Source of the DNA: an uncultured Flavobacteriales bacterium | Lineage (GTDB): Bacteria; Bacteroidota; Bacteroidia; Flavobacteriales; Schleiferiaceae | DNA length: 19,157 bases | Reading direction: 5' to 3' | Assembly: GCA_903821715.1 (NCBI GenBank) | Contig: CAIJMB010000055.1 | Coordinates: 1 to 19,157 of the forward strand | The notes under the pieces: generated by a model | Told to the model about the DNA's origin: nothing | The model's database searches: none | What the model saw: only the letters and a program-made list of their open reading frames with translations | Made by a program: the position numbers and the translations under genes | Shown: positions 1-8,689 of the stretch, one piece after another | Numbering within the stretch: the stretch's first letter is position 1 | Layout: each line of letters opens with the position of its first letter

Positions 1-2940
1 AAGGTGGTCGGCAGCGACCCCAGCCCAAGCCCACGGAACTACCTCTTAGGCAGCGATCCATCAACTTGGCAAAGCAATGTTCCGGAATACCGCGACTGGC
101 GGGTTGCCGAAGTCTACCCATCCATCGACTACGTGCTGCACGCCCACGACCAACAGCTGAAATCCGAATGGAAGCTGGGGCCGAACGCCAACCCCGACCT
201 CATTCGAATTAGAGTACGCGGATGCGTTCCGCACATTGACTCAGAGGGGCAACTCATCCTCGAAACGCCGTTCGGGACTTGGTCCGAGGGACGCCCCATC
301 GCCTACACCCAAAGCGCTAAAGGGCGCCGCGAAGTGCGCGCCAGCTACCGGATCATCGACACCGAAACCGTCGGATTCGACCTCGGCCCCTACCGCCGCG
401 GCGACTCGTTGGTGATCGACCCAACCCTGGTATTCTCAAGCTTTTCGGGTTCCACCGCCGACAACTGGGGCTACACTGCCACCTTTGATGCGCAAGAGAA
501 CTTATACGGCGGTGGTATCGTATTCGGAACCGGCTACCCCACCACGCCCGGCGCCTTTGACGCCACGTACAACGACCCGAGCACTGGCATCACCACGATG
601 GATATTGGTATTACCAAATTCTCAAGTAACGGCAGCCAGCGACTTTATTCTACCTACATCGGCGGCGACAAGCCTGACCAACCCCATTCGATGGTCGTCA
701 ATAGCCTTGGCGAGCTCGTCGTCCTCGGAACCACAGGTTCGAGCAACTTTCCGACAACAGCAAGTGCGTACGACCTGAGTTTTAACGGGGGGCCAGCGCT
801 TACCTCTGGAACCGGATCTCCGCTCTACTTTGACTTTGACGACGGCGTGGACTTGTTTGTGCTCAAACTGAATCCGGCGGGAACGGCATTGAGCGCATCC
901 ACGTTCATCGGAACCACGGGCAACGAAGGCCTCAATCTCGGAATCGACCTGAACTACGGCGATCCCATGCGTGGCGAAGTCGTGGTGGACGATCAAGACC
1001 AAGTCTATGTCGTGAGCTCAACCCAGTCTTCATCTTTTCCGGGTGCAAGCGGCTCAAATCTGTCAACTGACGCCGTGGCATTCTCACTGAGCCCCAGCCT
1101 CTCAAACCTGCGCTGGGCGACGTTGATCGGCGGCAGCAATCACGAGGCCGGATACGGAATCAAGGTCGCCACCAACGGTAAGATATTTGTTACTGGTGGT
1201 ACCCGATCGACCAACTTTCCGGGTACCACAGGCGGACTTCACGCCACTGCCCGCGGTGGCGTAGACGGCTGGGTAGCCCGACTAGGCGCGTCAGGCGCCA
1301 TCGAACAGTCTACGTACATCGGCACCACGAACAACGATCAGTCCTTTTTCATTGACCTCGACAAGTACGGAGCGGTCTACATCTTTGGCCAAAGCCTCGG
1401 AATCTATCCGCGCAGTGCCGGAACCTGGGGCACGCAAAACGGTGCGCAGTTCATTCATAAACTGAACGAGGACCTCAACCAAACACTCTTTTCGACTCGC
1501 TTTGGCAGTAGTAATTCGATCGTCAACATCGTTCCGAGCGCATTCAATGTCGACGATTGCCTCAACATTCTGCTGTCTGGCTGGGGTGGCGGCGTGAATG
1601 GGGGCGGACAGGGCGGAACCACGAATGGACTACCCGTCAGCGCTGATGCCCTTCGACCCAACACCGACGGCAGCGATTTTTACTTTCTTGTGCTGACACG
1701 CAATGCTCAAAGTATGCTCTACGCCACCTACTTCGGGGGCTCGTCGAGTGAGCACGTCGATGGCGGAACATCGCGCTTCTCTCCGCGCGGAAACATTTAC
1801 CAAGCGGTCTGTGCAGCCTGTGGCGGACAAGATTTTCCGACCACACCCGGTGTCGTTGGTCCTTCGCGCAATTCGAGCAACTGCAATCTCGGAGTTATAA
1901 AAATGGACTTTGAAACGAGCGTAACTGCAGACGCGAGTATCAACTTCGACGCCGACGTCGACACCGTTTGTGAGAATTTGGTAGTCAAGTTCACCAACGG
2001 TTCCGCCAACGCCAACCAGTTTTTTTGGGATTTTGGAAACGGGCAAACGTCAAATCTTATTGAGCCCACCGTCACATTCACCAAAGGAACCTACCGCATT
2101 CGCCTCACGGCGATCGACACCATTTGCGACATCGAAGACACCACTTCTCTGGTGATTACTCACAACAAGGGCATCTTCCCTGAGGCTTCGTTCGAAACCG
2201 AATACTTCGCGTGCGACCGCACATTCGAGGTCACCGTGTGGAACACGAGTGTGGATGCCCAAAAATTCTTTTGGAGCTTCAATGGGGGTAGCACGGTCCA
2301 GGGCGACACCGTCGTACACCGGTTCAATGCCCCCGGAACCTTTCCGATTCGCCTGGTCGCATTAGACACCAACTGCGGCACGACCGACACTGCATTCGCC
2401 AGTGTGTTCTTTGATCCCGATCTTCCTGCACCCGATGTCAAAGTGGCACCGGACAGCTGCAAGGACGGCCGCGTTCGCGTCAATGTTTCGTACACGCTCG
2501 ACAGCGTGGACTATCAGTTTCGCTGGACCTTCCCCAACGGAGTCGTGGACACGGGCAAAGTGACGACGTACCGGGTTCCGACCTCAGGAACGTACACGGT
2601 GAAGCTCGAACTCATCGATACGGTGTGCAACGCCATCTACCCGTATGAATTCACGTCCGGAATTTTGCGCTACGACCAGCGGGTGTGGATTCCGAACACC
2701 TTCACGCCCAACGGAGACGGGCGCAACGAAGAACTGGTGCTCGCCGGCAACAACTGCTTTGAGGGCGACCGCTTCACCATTCTCAACAGTTTTGGCAATG
2801 TGGTTTTTGAGACCGAACGGCCCTTTGAAGAATTTTGGGACGGAAGCATCAACGGAAAACCCGCCCAACAGGACACGTACGTGTACCGTTTTGAGACCGA
2901 GGACGGCCCGCTCTACGGAACCGTCAATGTGATCCGCTAG
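1..2940 (+). CDS. Secreted SBBP-repeat/PKD protein with CHU_C (type B T9SS) C-terminus, 5' partial
   Basis: The frame is open from base 1, so the true start and signal peptide lie upstream. About 979 codons are present. In order: a beta-rich module typical of the region before SBBP repeats (DUF7948-like, nt 1-430, with YLLGSDPSTWQSNVPEYRD and VYPSIDYVLH); a long stretch of SBBP-type beta-propeller repeats (nt 430-1920) marked by recurring STYIGG/ATLIGG/ATYFGG and FPTT/FPGT motifs; three PKD-like modules (about nt 1954-2160, 2197-2400, 2443-2640) with FFWDFGNG and FRWTFPNG cores; and a CHU_C domain (nt 2686-2937) beginning WIPNTFTPNGDG. In this family the last domain directs export by the type IX secretion system, with either release or attachment at the cell surface. 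The likely role is a large adhesin-like or structural exoprotein; the ligand is unknown. The stop codon overlaps that of the convergent gene. The domain order is clear, but no enzymatic domain is visible. Confidence 0.9.
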   Translation, partial: KVVGSDPSPSPRNYLLGSDPSTWQSNVPEYRDWRVAEVYPSIDYVLHAHDQQLKSEWKLGPNANPDLIRIRVRGCVPHIDSEGQLILETPFGTWSEGRPIAYTQSAKGRREVRASYRIIDTETVGFDLGPYRRGDSLVIDPTLVFSSFSGSTADNWGYTATFDAQENLYGGGIVFGTGYPTTPGAFDATYNDPSTGITTMDIGITKFSSNGSQRLYSTYIGGDKPDQPHSMVVNSLGELVVLGTTGSSNFPTTASAYDLSFNGGPALTSGTGSPLYFDFDDGVDLFVLKLNPAGTALSASTFIGTTGNEGLNLGIDLNYGDPMRGEVVVDDQDQVYVVSSTQSSSFPGASGSNLSTDAVAFSLSPSLSNLRWATLIGGSNHEAGYGIKVATNGKIFVTGGTRSTNFPGTTGGLHATARGGVDGWVARLGASGAIEQSTYIGTTNNDQSFFIDLDKYGAVYIFGQSLGIYPRSAGTWGTQNGAQFIHKLNEDLNQTLFSTRFGSSNSIVNIVPSAFNVDDCLNILLSGWGGGVNGGGQGGTTNGLPVSADALRPNTDGSDFYFLVLTRNAQSMLYATYFGGSSSEHVDGGTSRFSPRGNIYQAVCAACGGQDFPTTPGVVGPSRNSSNCNLGVIKMDFETSVTADASINFDADVDTVCENLVVKFTNGSANANQFFWDFGNGQTSNLIEPTVTFTKGTYRIRLTAIDTICDIEDTTSLVITHNKGIFPEASFETEYFACDRTFEVTVWNTSVDAQKFFWSFNGGSTVQGDTVVHRFNAPGTFPIRLVALDTNCGTTDTAFASVFFDPDLPAPDVKVAPDSCKDGRVRVNVSYTLDSVDYQFRWTFPNGVVDTGKVTTYRVPTSGTYTVKLELIDTVCNAIYPYEFTSGILRYDQRVWIPNTFTPNGDGRNEELVLAGNNCFEGDRFTILNSFGNVVFETERPFEEFWDGSINGKPAQQDTYVYRFETEDGPLYGTVNVIR

Positions 2941-4067
2941 TCTAGTTTCGGAAGGCTCTGCAGTGCGTGCACGAATGCGTCGATGTCGGCGCGAGTTGTC
3001 ATGCGCGAGAAGCTGATGCGGGTTCCGCCGGGTGACTTGAGGCCGCCGAGTACATGAGATCCGCCCACCGCACCGCTGCTGCAGGCGCTGCCGCCCGAGA
3101 CGCAAAAGCCCTGGAGGTCGAGCTGAAAGTTCAGCATTCCACCCTCGTGGAGCTCAGGTACGTAGAAGTTCAGCACGGTGAAGAGACTTCGGTTGAGGTC
3201 TCCGGAACGGCCGTTAAAGCGCACGTGGGGAAAGGCCGCGCGCAAGCGCTCAATGGCGTAGGTCTTGACGTCGGTCATATGGGCAGCATCCTCGTCCAGT
3301 TTGGCCATCGCGGTGGCAAAAGCAGCTCCGAGTCCGGCGATGCCGACGACGTTTTCAGTTCCGGCGCGGTGGCCGCGCTCTTGGGCCCCGCCGCGAATGA
3401 ATGGCTGTACCCCAGTACCCTGCTTGATGTAGGCAAAGCCGATGCCTTTTGGGCCGTGAAACTTGTGGGCACTGCAGGCGGCAAACTCCAGCGGCGTCGC
3501 TGCAAAATCCAATTTGAGGTGGGCCATCGTCTGCACGGTATCACTGTGAAGCAGCGCTCCGTGGTCACGCGTAATTTTTGAAAGGCGGTCCAAGTCGGCG
3601 AGGTTGCCGATCTCGTTGTTGGCGTGCATCAGACTGACTAAGGGCTTTCGACCGGCCTGACGGTCTGCGGCAAGCTGCGCCTCGAGCCAGTCCAAATCGT
3701 GGTCGCCGTACGCGTCAAACGGGATGGCAACCGCCTCGATGTGATGCGCTAATGCCTCGACCATGTGGGTCACCGCATGGTGCTCTAGTTCGCTGTGGTA
3801 CAACTTTATAGCTCCCAAAACATCAACACTTGATTGAAGTGCCCAGTTGTCGGCTTCGGTTCCGCCCGACGTAAAGATCACTTCTGCCGGAAGGCAGTTA
3901 AGCGCCGCCGCAATGTCCTTGCGCACCCGCTCGACGAGCGCCTTAGCCTTTCGGCCCTCGGAATGGGTTGAACTCGGGTTTCCGTACAATTCAAGCGCAG
4001 CGATCATCGCGTCCTTAGCTTCAGGGCACAAGGGCGTGGTGGCGGCGTTGTCGAGGTAGATACTCAT
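2937..4067 (-). CDS. Cysteine desulfurase (NifS/IscS-like, class V aminotransferase fold)
   Basis: A PLP enzyme that takes sulfur from L-cysteine onto an active-site cysteine for Fe-S cluster and thio-cofactor synthesis. It has 376 residues and opens with YLDNAATTPLCPEA, the family N-terminus. CSAHKFHGPKGIGF carries the PLP lysine (Lys202) and SGGSACSSGA carries the catalytic cysteine (Cys329), close to their positions in E. coli IscS. GGTEADNWAL and HANNEIGNL are further family motifs. I chose the ATG at 4067 over the adjacent TTG at 4070 because the protein then begins MSIYLDNAATT. The gene lies 11 bp behind glmM and is probably co-transcribed with it. No iscU, iscA or suf gene is nearby, so its sulfur acceptor cannot be told from context. 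Group I (NifS/IscS) is favoured over SufS by the longer, SACSSG-type cysteine loop. Confidence 0.93.
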   Translation of the reverse strand: MSIYLDNAATTPLCPEAKDAMIAALELYGNPSSTHSEGRKAKALVERVRKDIAAALNCLPAEVIFTSGGTEADNWALQSSVDVLGAIKLYHSELEHHAVTHMVEALAHHIEAVAIPFDAYGDHDLDWLEAQLAADRQAGRKPLVSLMHANNEIGNLADLDRLSKITRDHGALLHSDTVQTMAHLKLDFAATPLEFAACSAHKFHGPKGIGFAYIKQGTGVQPFIRGGAQERGHRAGTENVVGIAGLGAAFATAMAKLDEDAAHMTDVKTYAIERLRAAFPHVRFNGRSGDLNRSLFTVLNFYVPELHEGGMLNFQLDLQGFCVSGGSACSSGAVGGSHVLGGLKSPGGTRISFSRMTTRADIDAFVHALQSLPKLD

Positions 4068-4078
4068 CAAGGGTAGTA

Positions 4079-5464
4079 TTAAAGGCTGGCCAATTTAGCG
4101 ACGAATTCTGATGCGAGTGCAGCCGCCTCAGCTTCAGTGGGAGCCTCAGTGTATATGCGCACGATGGGCTCGGTATTGCTCTTGCGCAGGTGTACCCAAC
4201 GGTCGGCAAAGTCGATTTTGACTCCGTCAATGGTCGACGGATTCAAGTGCGCGTGGGCCGCGGCGACGCGCACGAGCAAGGCATCGGTATCGACTCCGGG
4301 CTGAAGGTCGATTTTCTCTTTGGCCATCGCGTAGTTCGGGTAGGTCGCGCGAAGTGCGGAACAGGTTCCGCCCCTTTTGGCCAGGTAGGTCAAGAAGAGC
4401 GCCACACCCACCAACGCGTCGCGGCCGTAGTGGAGCTCGGGCAGAATGATTCCGCCATTGCCCTCGCCTCCGATAACCGCCTGGCGCGCCTTCATTTCAG
4501 TGACGACGTGCACCTCCCCCACGGCGGAGGCGGAATAGGTCGAATGGTGGCGATCTGCGATATCACGAAGCGCTCGGCTAGAACTCAAGTTGCTGACCAC
4601 ATGGCCGGGGTGGTGCTGAAGCAGGTAGTCGGCGACGGCCACCAAGGTGTATTCTTCGCCAAAGAGTTCGCCGTCCTCACTGACAAACACGAGGCGGTCG
4701 ACATCCGGGTCTACGACGATTCCGAGGTCGCACTTCGTTTCAGGAACCAGGGCACAGATCTCATCAAGGTGCTTGCGCAGCGGCTCGGGATTGTGCGGAA
4801 AGTGTCCCGTTGGCTCGCAGTAGAGCCCCTCGATGCGCTGGACGCCGAGTGCCTCGAGGAGCATAGGAATGGCGATTCCGCCCGTTGAGGCCACTGCGTC
4901 GAGGGCCACCGCGAAGCCGCGGGCGCGAATCGCTTCGACGTCGACGAGGTCAAGGTTGAGAATGGCTTGAATGTGGCGCTCGATTCCGTCGGTGACGGCG
5001 ATGCGCCGCCCCAGTTCGCTGACTGGAGCAAATTCAAAGGTGCCGGCGGCGCGGGCAGCGAGAATTTTGGCTCCGTCCTCGGCGCTCAAAAATTCACCAC
5101 GGGCGTTCAGCAGCTTCAGCGCATTCCACTCGCCAGGATTGTGCGAAGCCGTGAGAATGATTCCACCGTCGCAGCCCTCCCAAGGCACCATCATTTCGAC
5201 CGTAGGAGTCGTCGACAAGCCAAGGTCAAGCACATCAATACCTTGAAAGCGTAGGGTTGAAACCACAAGGTCGCTCAAGGCCTCGCCCGAGATGCGCGCA
5301 TCGCGACCTAAGGCCACCCGAAGGCGGCGGTCACCACCCGCTTGGGTGCGCAGCCACTGGCCGTAGGCGCTGGCAAAAGCCACCGCGTCGACGGGGGTTA
5401 AGTTGCTTCCGACGGAACCACCGACGGTTCCGCGTATTCCTGATACCGATGCGATTAATGCCAT
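4079..5464 (-). CDS. glmM: Phosphoglucosamine mutase
   Basis: Converts glucosamine-6-phosphate to glucosamine-1-phosphate on the route to UDP-GlcNAc, peptidoglycan and LPS. The 461 residues carry the four marks of the alpha-D-phosphohexomutase family: the phosphoserine loop TASHNPGEWN (Ser107), the metal loop DPDVDRLVF, the sugar loop GGEGNGGII, and the phosphate loop RKSNTEPIVR near the C-terminus. The N-terminus SVSGIRGTVGG is the form usual for Bacteroidota GlmM. The ATG at 5464 is preferred because an upstream TTG at 5488 would add eight residues that match nothing in the family and would start on the promoter -7 box. It heads a two-gene unit with the cysteine desulfurase. A phosphomannomutase/phosphoglucomutase activity cannot be fully excluded from sequence, since family members can overlap in specificity. 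A distant paralogue begins at 19051. Confidence 0.88.
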   Translation of the reverse strand: MALIASVSGIRGTVGGSVGSNLTPVDAVAFASAYGQWLRTQAGGDRRLRVALGRDARISGEALSDLVVSTLRFQGIDVLDLGLSTTPTVEMMVPWEGCDGGIILTASHNPGEWNALKLLNARGEFLSAEDGAKILAARAAGTFEFAPVSELGRRIAVTDGIERHIQAILNLDLVDVEAIRARGFAVALDAVASTGGIAIPMLLEALGVQRIEGLYCEPTGHFPHNPEPLRKHLDEICALVPETKCDLGIVVDPDVDRLVFVSEDGELFGEEYTLVAVADYLLQHHPGHVVSNLSSSRALRDIADRHHSTYSASAVGEVHVVTEMKARQAVIGGEGNGGIILPELHYGRDALVGVALFLTYLAKRGGTCSALRATYPNYAMAKEKIDLQPGVDTDALLVRVAAAHAHLNPSTIDGVKIDFADRWVHLRKSNTEPIVRIYTEAPTEAEAAALASEFVAKLASL

Positions 5465-5485
5465 GGCGAGGTTTTTGGTGTGCTG

Positions 5486-5493
5486 CAAAGGTA
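5486..5493 (-). promoter_or_regulatory. Bacteroidota -7 box (TACCTTTG) for glmM
   Basis: On the minus strand the sequence reads TACCTTTG, an exact match to the Bacteroidota sigma-ABfr -7 consensus TAnnTTTG, with 21 bases between its end and the glmM ATG. I see no good -33 TTG at the expected distance, so the call rests on the -7 element and its position. Confidence 0.55.
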
Positions 5494-5520
5494 GAACCGG
5501 CGCCGTCCGGATTCCGAATC

Positions 5521-5544
5521 GGTGAATAACGTGGTGAATAACGC
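5521..5544. repeat. Two tandem 12-bp repeats between divergent glmM and TPR gene
   Basis: GGTGAATAACGT is followed directly by GGTGAATAACGC, identical at 11 of 12 positions. The pair lies in the 132-bp divergent region, upstream of the glmM -7 box and before the TPR gene start. It could be a paired operator site or a chance duplication; the sequence alone does not decide. Confidence 0.5.
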
Positions 5545-5596
5545 GTATGCATTGCGACGAAATCCGCCCGAAATTTGCTTAGGTTTACTCTGCCTG

Positions 5597-6988
5597 ATGT
5601 ACGAAAGCGATTCCGACCCCCTTATTAGCCGTTTTGAGCAAGCGCTGCGCGAAGACGCTCCGCTGTTTTTTGACGTGGAAGAGTTTGAAGAAATCGCCGA
5701 CTACTACCTCGAGACAGGCCAGCTGCAGCGAGCGCGGAAAGCCATCGACATGGGCGGAGCGCAGCATCCCTACGCCACCGTATTCGCGGCCAAAATGGCG
5801 CGCTACCTCGTACAGGCTTCCCAGCTCGATGAGGCAGAGGATGCCATTCAAAAAGCAGAAGGACTCAGTCCCAACCACCCCGACATTGAGTGGGCCCGCG
5901 GAATGCTCTTGATGCGCCAAGGCCGCACCAACGACGCGATACAGTCGCTGCGCAAGGCAATTCAAAATTCTGACGACCCCTTCCCTATTCAGGGCACCCT
6001 GGCAAGTATTTATTCGGGTGCTGGAATGTTTACGCACGCTATTCGCACGCTCAAGGCGATGCTCCAAGAAGAACCCGAAGACGCCCACCTGCTCTATCTA
6101 CTGGCCATCAATTTTGACATGTCGAACCGGGACGACAAGGCAGTGTCGTTTTTTGAAACCTACCTCAACGACTACCCCTATTCTGAAACGGCGTGGTACC
6201 ACTTAGGCGTGGCTCAGTTCCGGCAAGGTCAACTCGAACCAGCAAAGCGAAGCCTTGGGTTCGCGACGACGATCGACGAAAAATTCAGTGCGGCCCTCTT
6301 TGACCTCGGACGCATACACGAGGACCAAGAAGACTGGACTCAAGCCATTGACTACTACGACCAGTCCATGCCCGAAGGAGAGCGCAACGGATACACGCTC
6401 TACCGCAAAGGGGTCTGCCTGCAGTCGCTCGAGCGCAACCCCGAGGCCATGAGTGCCTTTCAAGAAGCCATTGAACTTGACGAAGAACTCGACGAGGCGT
6501 GGATCGAGCTCGCCGTCCTGCACGGTGAAGCCGGCAACACCCTGAAGGGCGCCCAGTTGGCTCAAAAAGCCATCGCGCTCGACCCAGACAACCCCGACTA
6601 CCATATGGTGGCCCATGACCTGTTTGTACAGCTTGGACTTCAGCGCGAGGCCGCCAAAAGCCTACAGCTCATTCTGCACACACTGCGGGTCGAAAACCCA
6701 CGCGGCTTGCTCGAGTACGCAGGAATTCTGGTCGAAATGAACCACATCGAATCCGCCGTTACGGTACTCGAAGCGGGGGTGCAGCGCTACGCAGACGACC
6801 CTGAAATGTGGGCGGTCTACTTCGGATTTCTATGGAATTTAGCTACGGACCTCATCGCCGCACTCGAGGGCATCGCCCATTCTTGGCAGCGCTTTGGCGA
6901 ACCGTTTAAAGCGGCACTGACCGAACTATACCCACAGTCATCTTCAGATCCTGCTATTAGCCTCATTTGGTCGTCTCCCCGCGCCTAA
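5597..6988 (+). CDS. Tetratricopeptide repeat protein
   Basis: 463 residues made almost wholly of TPR helix pairs. Examples are EEIADYYLETGQLQRARKAI near the start and TLYRKGVCLQSLERNPEAM and AWIELAVLHGEAGNTLKGA further on; roughly ten units run from about residue 30 to 410. No signal peptide or membrane helix is visible, so it is probably a cytoplasmic scaffold. Its partner is not evident. The ATG at 5597 is preferred: an in-frame ATG at 5522 exists, but the extra 25 residues look like translated promoter region and are not TPR-like. The sequence TTAGGTTTA ends ten bases before the ATG and loosely resembles a -7 box. It leads the run DUF368, aroE, DUF349, uvrB, with a 10-bp gap to the next gene. 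From memory, a TPR gene beside DUF368 and aroE is common in Flavobacteriia. Confidence 0.85.
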   Translation: MYESDSDPLISRFEQALREDAPLFFDVEEFEEIADYYLETGQLQRARKAIDMGGAQHPYATVFAAKMARYLVQASQLDEAEDAIQKAEGLSPNHPDIEWARGMLLMRQGRTNDAIQSLRKAIQNSDDPFPIQGTLASIYSGAGMFTHAIRTLKAMLQEEPEDAHLLYLLAINFDMSNRDDKAVSFFETYLNDYPYSETAWYHLGVAQFRQGQLEPAKRSLGFATTIDEKFSAALFDLGRIHEDQEDWTQAIDYYDQSMPEGERNGYTLYRKGVCLQSLERNPEAMSAFQEAIELDEELDEAWIELAVLHGEAGNTLKGAQLAQKAIALDPDNPDYHMVAHDLFVQLGLQREAAKSLQLILHTLRVENPRGLLEYAGILVEMNHIESAVTVLEAGVQRYADDPEMWAVYFGFLWNLATDLIAALEGIAHSWQRFGEPFKAALTELYPQSSSDPAISLIWSSPRA

Positions 6989-6998
6989 CTTCGCGGCC

Positions 6999-7880
6999 AT
7001 GAACGCGCTTCTCACTTACTTAAAGGGTATCGCCATGGGCGCTGCCGACGTCGTCCCGGGCGTATCGGGCGGAACCATCGCCTATCTCACTGGCATTTAC
7101 CAACGACTACTAGACGCGATCCACGCAGCCGGTGGCTCGATGTGGGTCGCCCTCCGCCGCGAAGGCATTGCGGCAGCTTGGAAGGCGGTTGATGGATGGT
7201 TTCTGCTCGCGCTGCTCGGCGGAATCGGAACTTCGATTCTAAGTCTCTCAAAACTAGTGCTTTGGGGCTTAGAGTTTCACCCAACCATAATTTGGAGTTT
7301 TTTCTTTGGACTGATCGTTGCAAGTTTGAAAATGCTGTTTCGTGATGTTCACGGCGCCTGGCTAGTTTTTACCGTCGGTATCGTGCTCGGATTTGTTCTT
7401 TCATCGATGCCGGCTGGACACGTGGAGCTCACTCCTGCCTTTACGTTCGTTGCAGGATTCCTTGCCATCTGCGCCATGATTCTTCCAGGCATTTCAGGTT
7501 CATTCATCTTGGTACTTCTCGGAGCCTACGAGCCCATTCTGAATGCGGTGCACGAACGAGAGCTCTCCATAGTAGCTGTTTTTGCCAGCGGTTGCATCAT
7601 CGGTTTGCTGACGTTTGGCCGCTTACTTCGCTGGCTTTTTCACCGATACGAACAAGCCACGATATCACTAATGACAGGCTTTATCGTTGGTTCATTAGTC
7701 AAAGTATGGCCGTTTCGCGGAATTCGCGGCGGTTGGGAACTACCCATTTCACCCAACGCTTGGCAGCTCGAAACAGGACTTGAAATCTCTTGGGTTGGAA
7801 TTGTGAGCGCAGCTGTTTTAGGCGCAGTGTTGGTTTTGGCACTTGACCGTTGGGCGCAATCCCGGCAACCTAAAGGCTAG
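6999..7880 (+). CDS. DUF368 membrane protein, PopT-like polyprenyl-phosphate transporter
   Basis: 293 residues with about seven or eight hydrophobic spans (for example near residues 66-86, 94-111, 120-137, 146-163, 186-205, 220-236 and 263-283). Two related re-entrant-type motifs stand out, ADVVPGVSGGTIA (Pro20-Gly25) and MILPGISGSFILV (Pro163-Ser168), the signature of the DUF368 family and consistent with an inverted internal duplication. DUF368 proteins (PopT) have been shown in other bacteria to return undecaprenyl-phosphate across the inner membrane for reuse in cell-wall and polysaccharide synthesis; assigning that role here is by family. Ten bases separate it from the TPR gene and two from aroE, so it is probably part of that transcript. 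A weak TAnnTTTG-like TAACTTCG lies just before the ATG. Confidence 0.87.
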   Translation: MNALLTYLKGIAMGAADVVPGVSGGTIAYLTGIYQRLLDAIHAAGGSMWVALRREGIAAAWKAVDGWFLLALLGGIGTSILSLSKLVLWGLEFHPTIIWSFFFGLIVASLKMLFRDVHGAWLVFTVGIVLGFVLSSMPAGHVELTPAFTFVAGFLAICAMILPGISGSFILVLLGAYEPILNAVHERELSIVAVFASGCIIGLLTFGRLLRWLFHRYEQATISLMTGFIVGSLVKVWPFRGIRGGWELPISPNAWQLETGLEISWVGIVSAAVLGAVLVLALDRWAQSRQPKG

Positions 7881-7882
7881 CA

Positions 7883-8659
7883 ATGTTTCGGTTCGGACTC
7901 TTGAGAGCCGCTGGGCCACCCTCGAGGTCTCCGGAACTCTACCGTGCCCTTTGGGCCGGTCACTCTCTGGAGTCTGAATTGAGCTACGCGCCCCTGGACC
8001 TTGAACCGCGCGAAGACTGGACGGCGTGGCTGCACGAGGCACATTTGGCGGGCTGGAGTGGGTTCAACGCCACGATTCCGCACAAAATCGACGTATTTAA
8101 TTCGGTACCCGACCGCACCGCCGCCGCACAGGCCATCGGTGCCACGAACTGCCTCGTTCGCACCCCCTTGGGCTGGCAGTGCCATAATACTGACGCCGAC
8201 GGATTCTGGGAGGGCTGGGCATCCAACTGGAGGGGCTACCAACCTCGACACTACCGAGCATGGGTATTGGGCAACGGTGGAGCAGCCCGCGCAATCGCAT
8301 ATGCCCTTTTGGCCCGAGGCTTCGAGGTGCATTGTTTTGCCCGAGCTCCACGTCCCGACTTTCTAGGTCTGACGCAGCTGCCGTTTGAAGCCACCGCAGA
8401 TGCTTCGCCGCCCGACGTCATCGTCAACGCCACATCGCTCGGGCACGGAACCCAATCCAACCTCGAACCCCCTATCACCTGGCCGGACCTTCGTGGCGCA
8501 TGGGCAATTGATGCGGTGTACGGCCCCCAACCCACCCCTTTTCAAATTCAGGCCGCCCAAATGGACGCTCAAGTCCTCGATGGAATGCCAATGTTGCGAA
8601 TGCAAGCAAAAAAAGCATGGGAGTATTGGTCAGGTATGCTGAATATACCCGACTTTTGA
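7883..8659 (+). CDS. aroE: Shikimate dehydrogenase (NADP+)
   Basis: Reduces 3-dehydroshikimate to shikimate in chorismate synthesis. 258 residues, near the usual 260-280. Visible motifs: GFNATIPHK with the catalytic lysine (Lys68), GATNCLV, CHNTDADGF with the catalytic aspartate (Asp104), the NADP-binding turn GNGGAARAIA starting at Gly130, NATSLGHG, and the C-terminal DGMPMLRMQAKKAWEYWSG. The N-terminal substrate loop is unusual: where most AroE have a PLxHSxSP stretch, this one reads PPSRSPELY, keeping both serines expected to touch shikimate but losing the histidine and the preceding leucine. The start is fixed by the two-base gap after the DUF368 stop codon. Other shikimate genes are not in the window. 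A YdiB-type quinate/shikimate dehydrogenase is less likely because of the compact length. Confidence 0.9.
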   Translation: MFRFGLLRAAGPPSRSPELYRALWAGHSLESELSYAPLDLEPREDWTAWLHEAHLAGWSGFNATIPHKIDVFNSVPDRTAAAQAIGATNCLVRTPLGWQCHNTDADGFWEGWASNWRGYQPRHYRAWVLGNGGAARAIAYALLARGFEVHCFARAPRPDFLGLTQLPFEATADASPPDVIVNATSLGHGTQSNLEPPITWPDLRGAWAIDAVYGPQPTPFQIQAAQMDAQVLDGMPMLRMQAKKAWEYWSGMLNIPDF

Positions 8660-8689
8660 GGCCCAATTCAACACATTAAGCCACACGTC

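Noticed and set aside
3054..3581. 175-codon plus-strand frame opposite the cysteine desulfurase
   Set aside because: Antisense to the PLP-lysine and catalytic-cysteine region of a well-recognised enzyme; no family resemblance.
5522..5596. Upstream ATG (5522) as start of the TPR gene
   Set aside because: The extra residues are not TPR-like and would be encoded by the tandem-repeat and promoter region; the ATG at 5597 fits the domain start.
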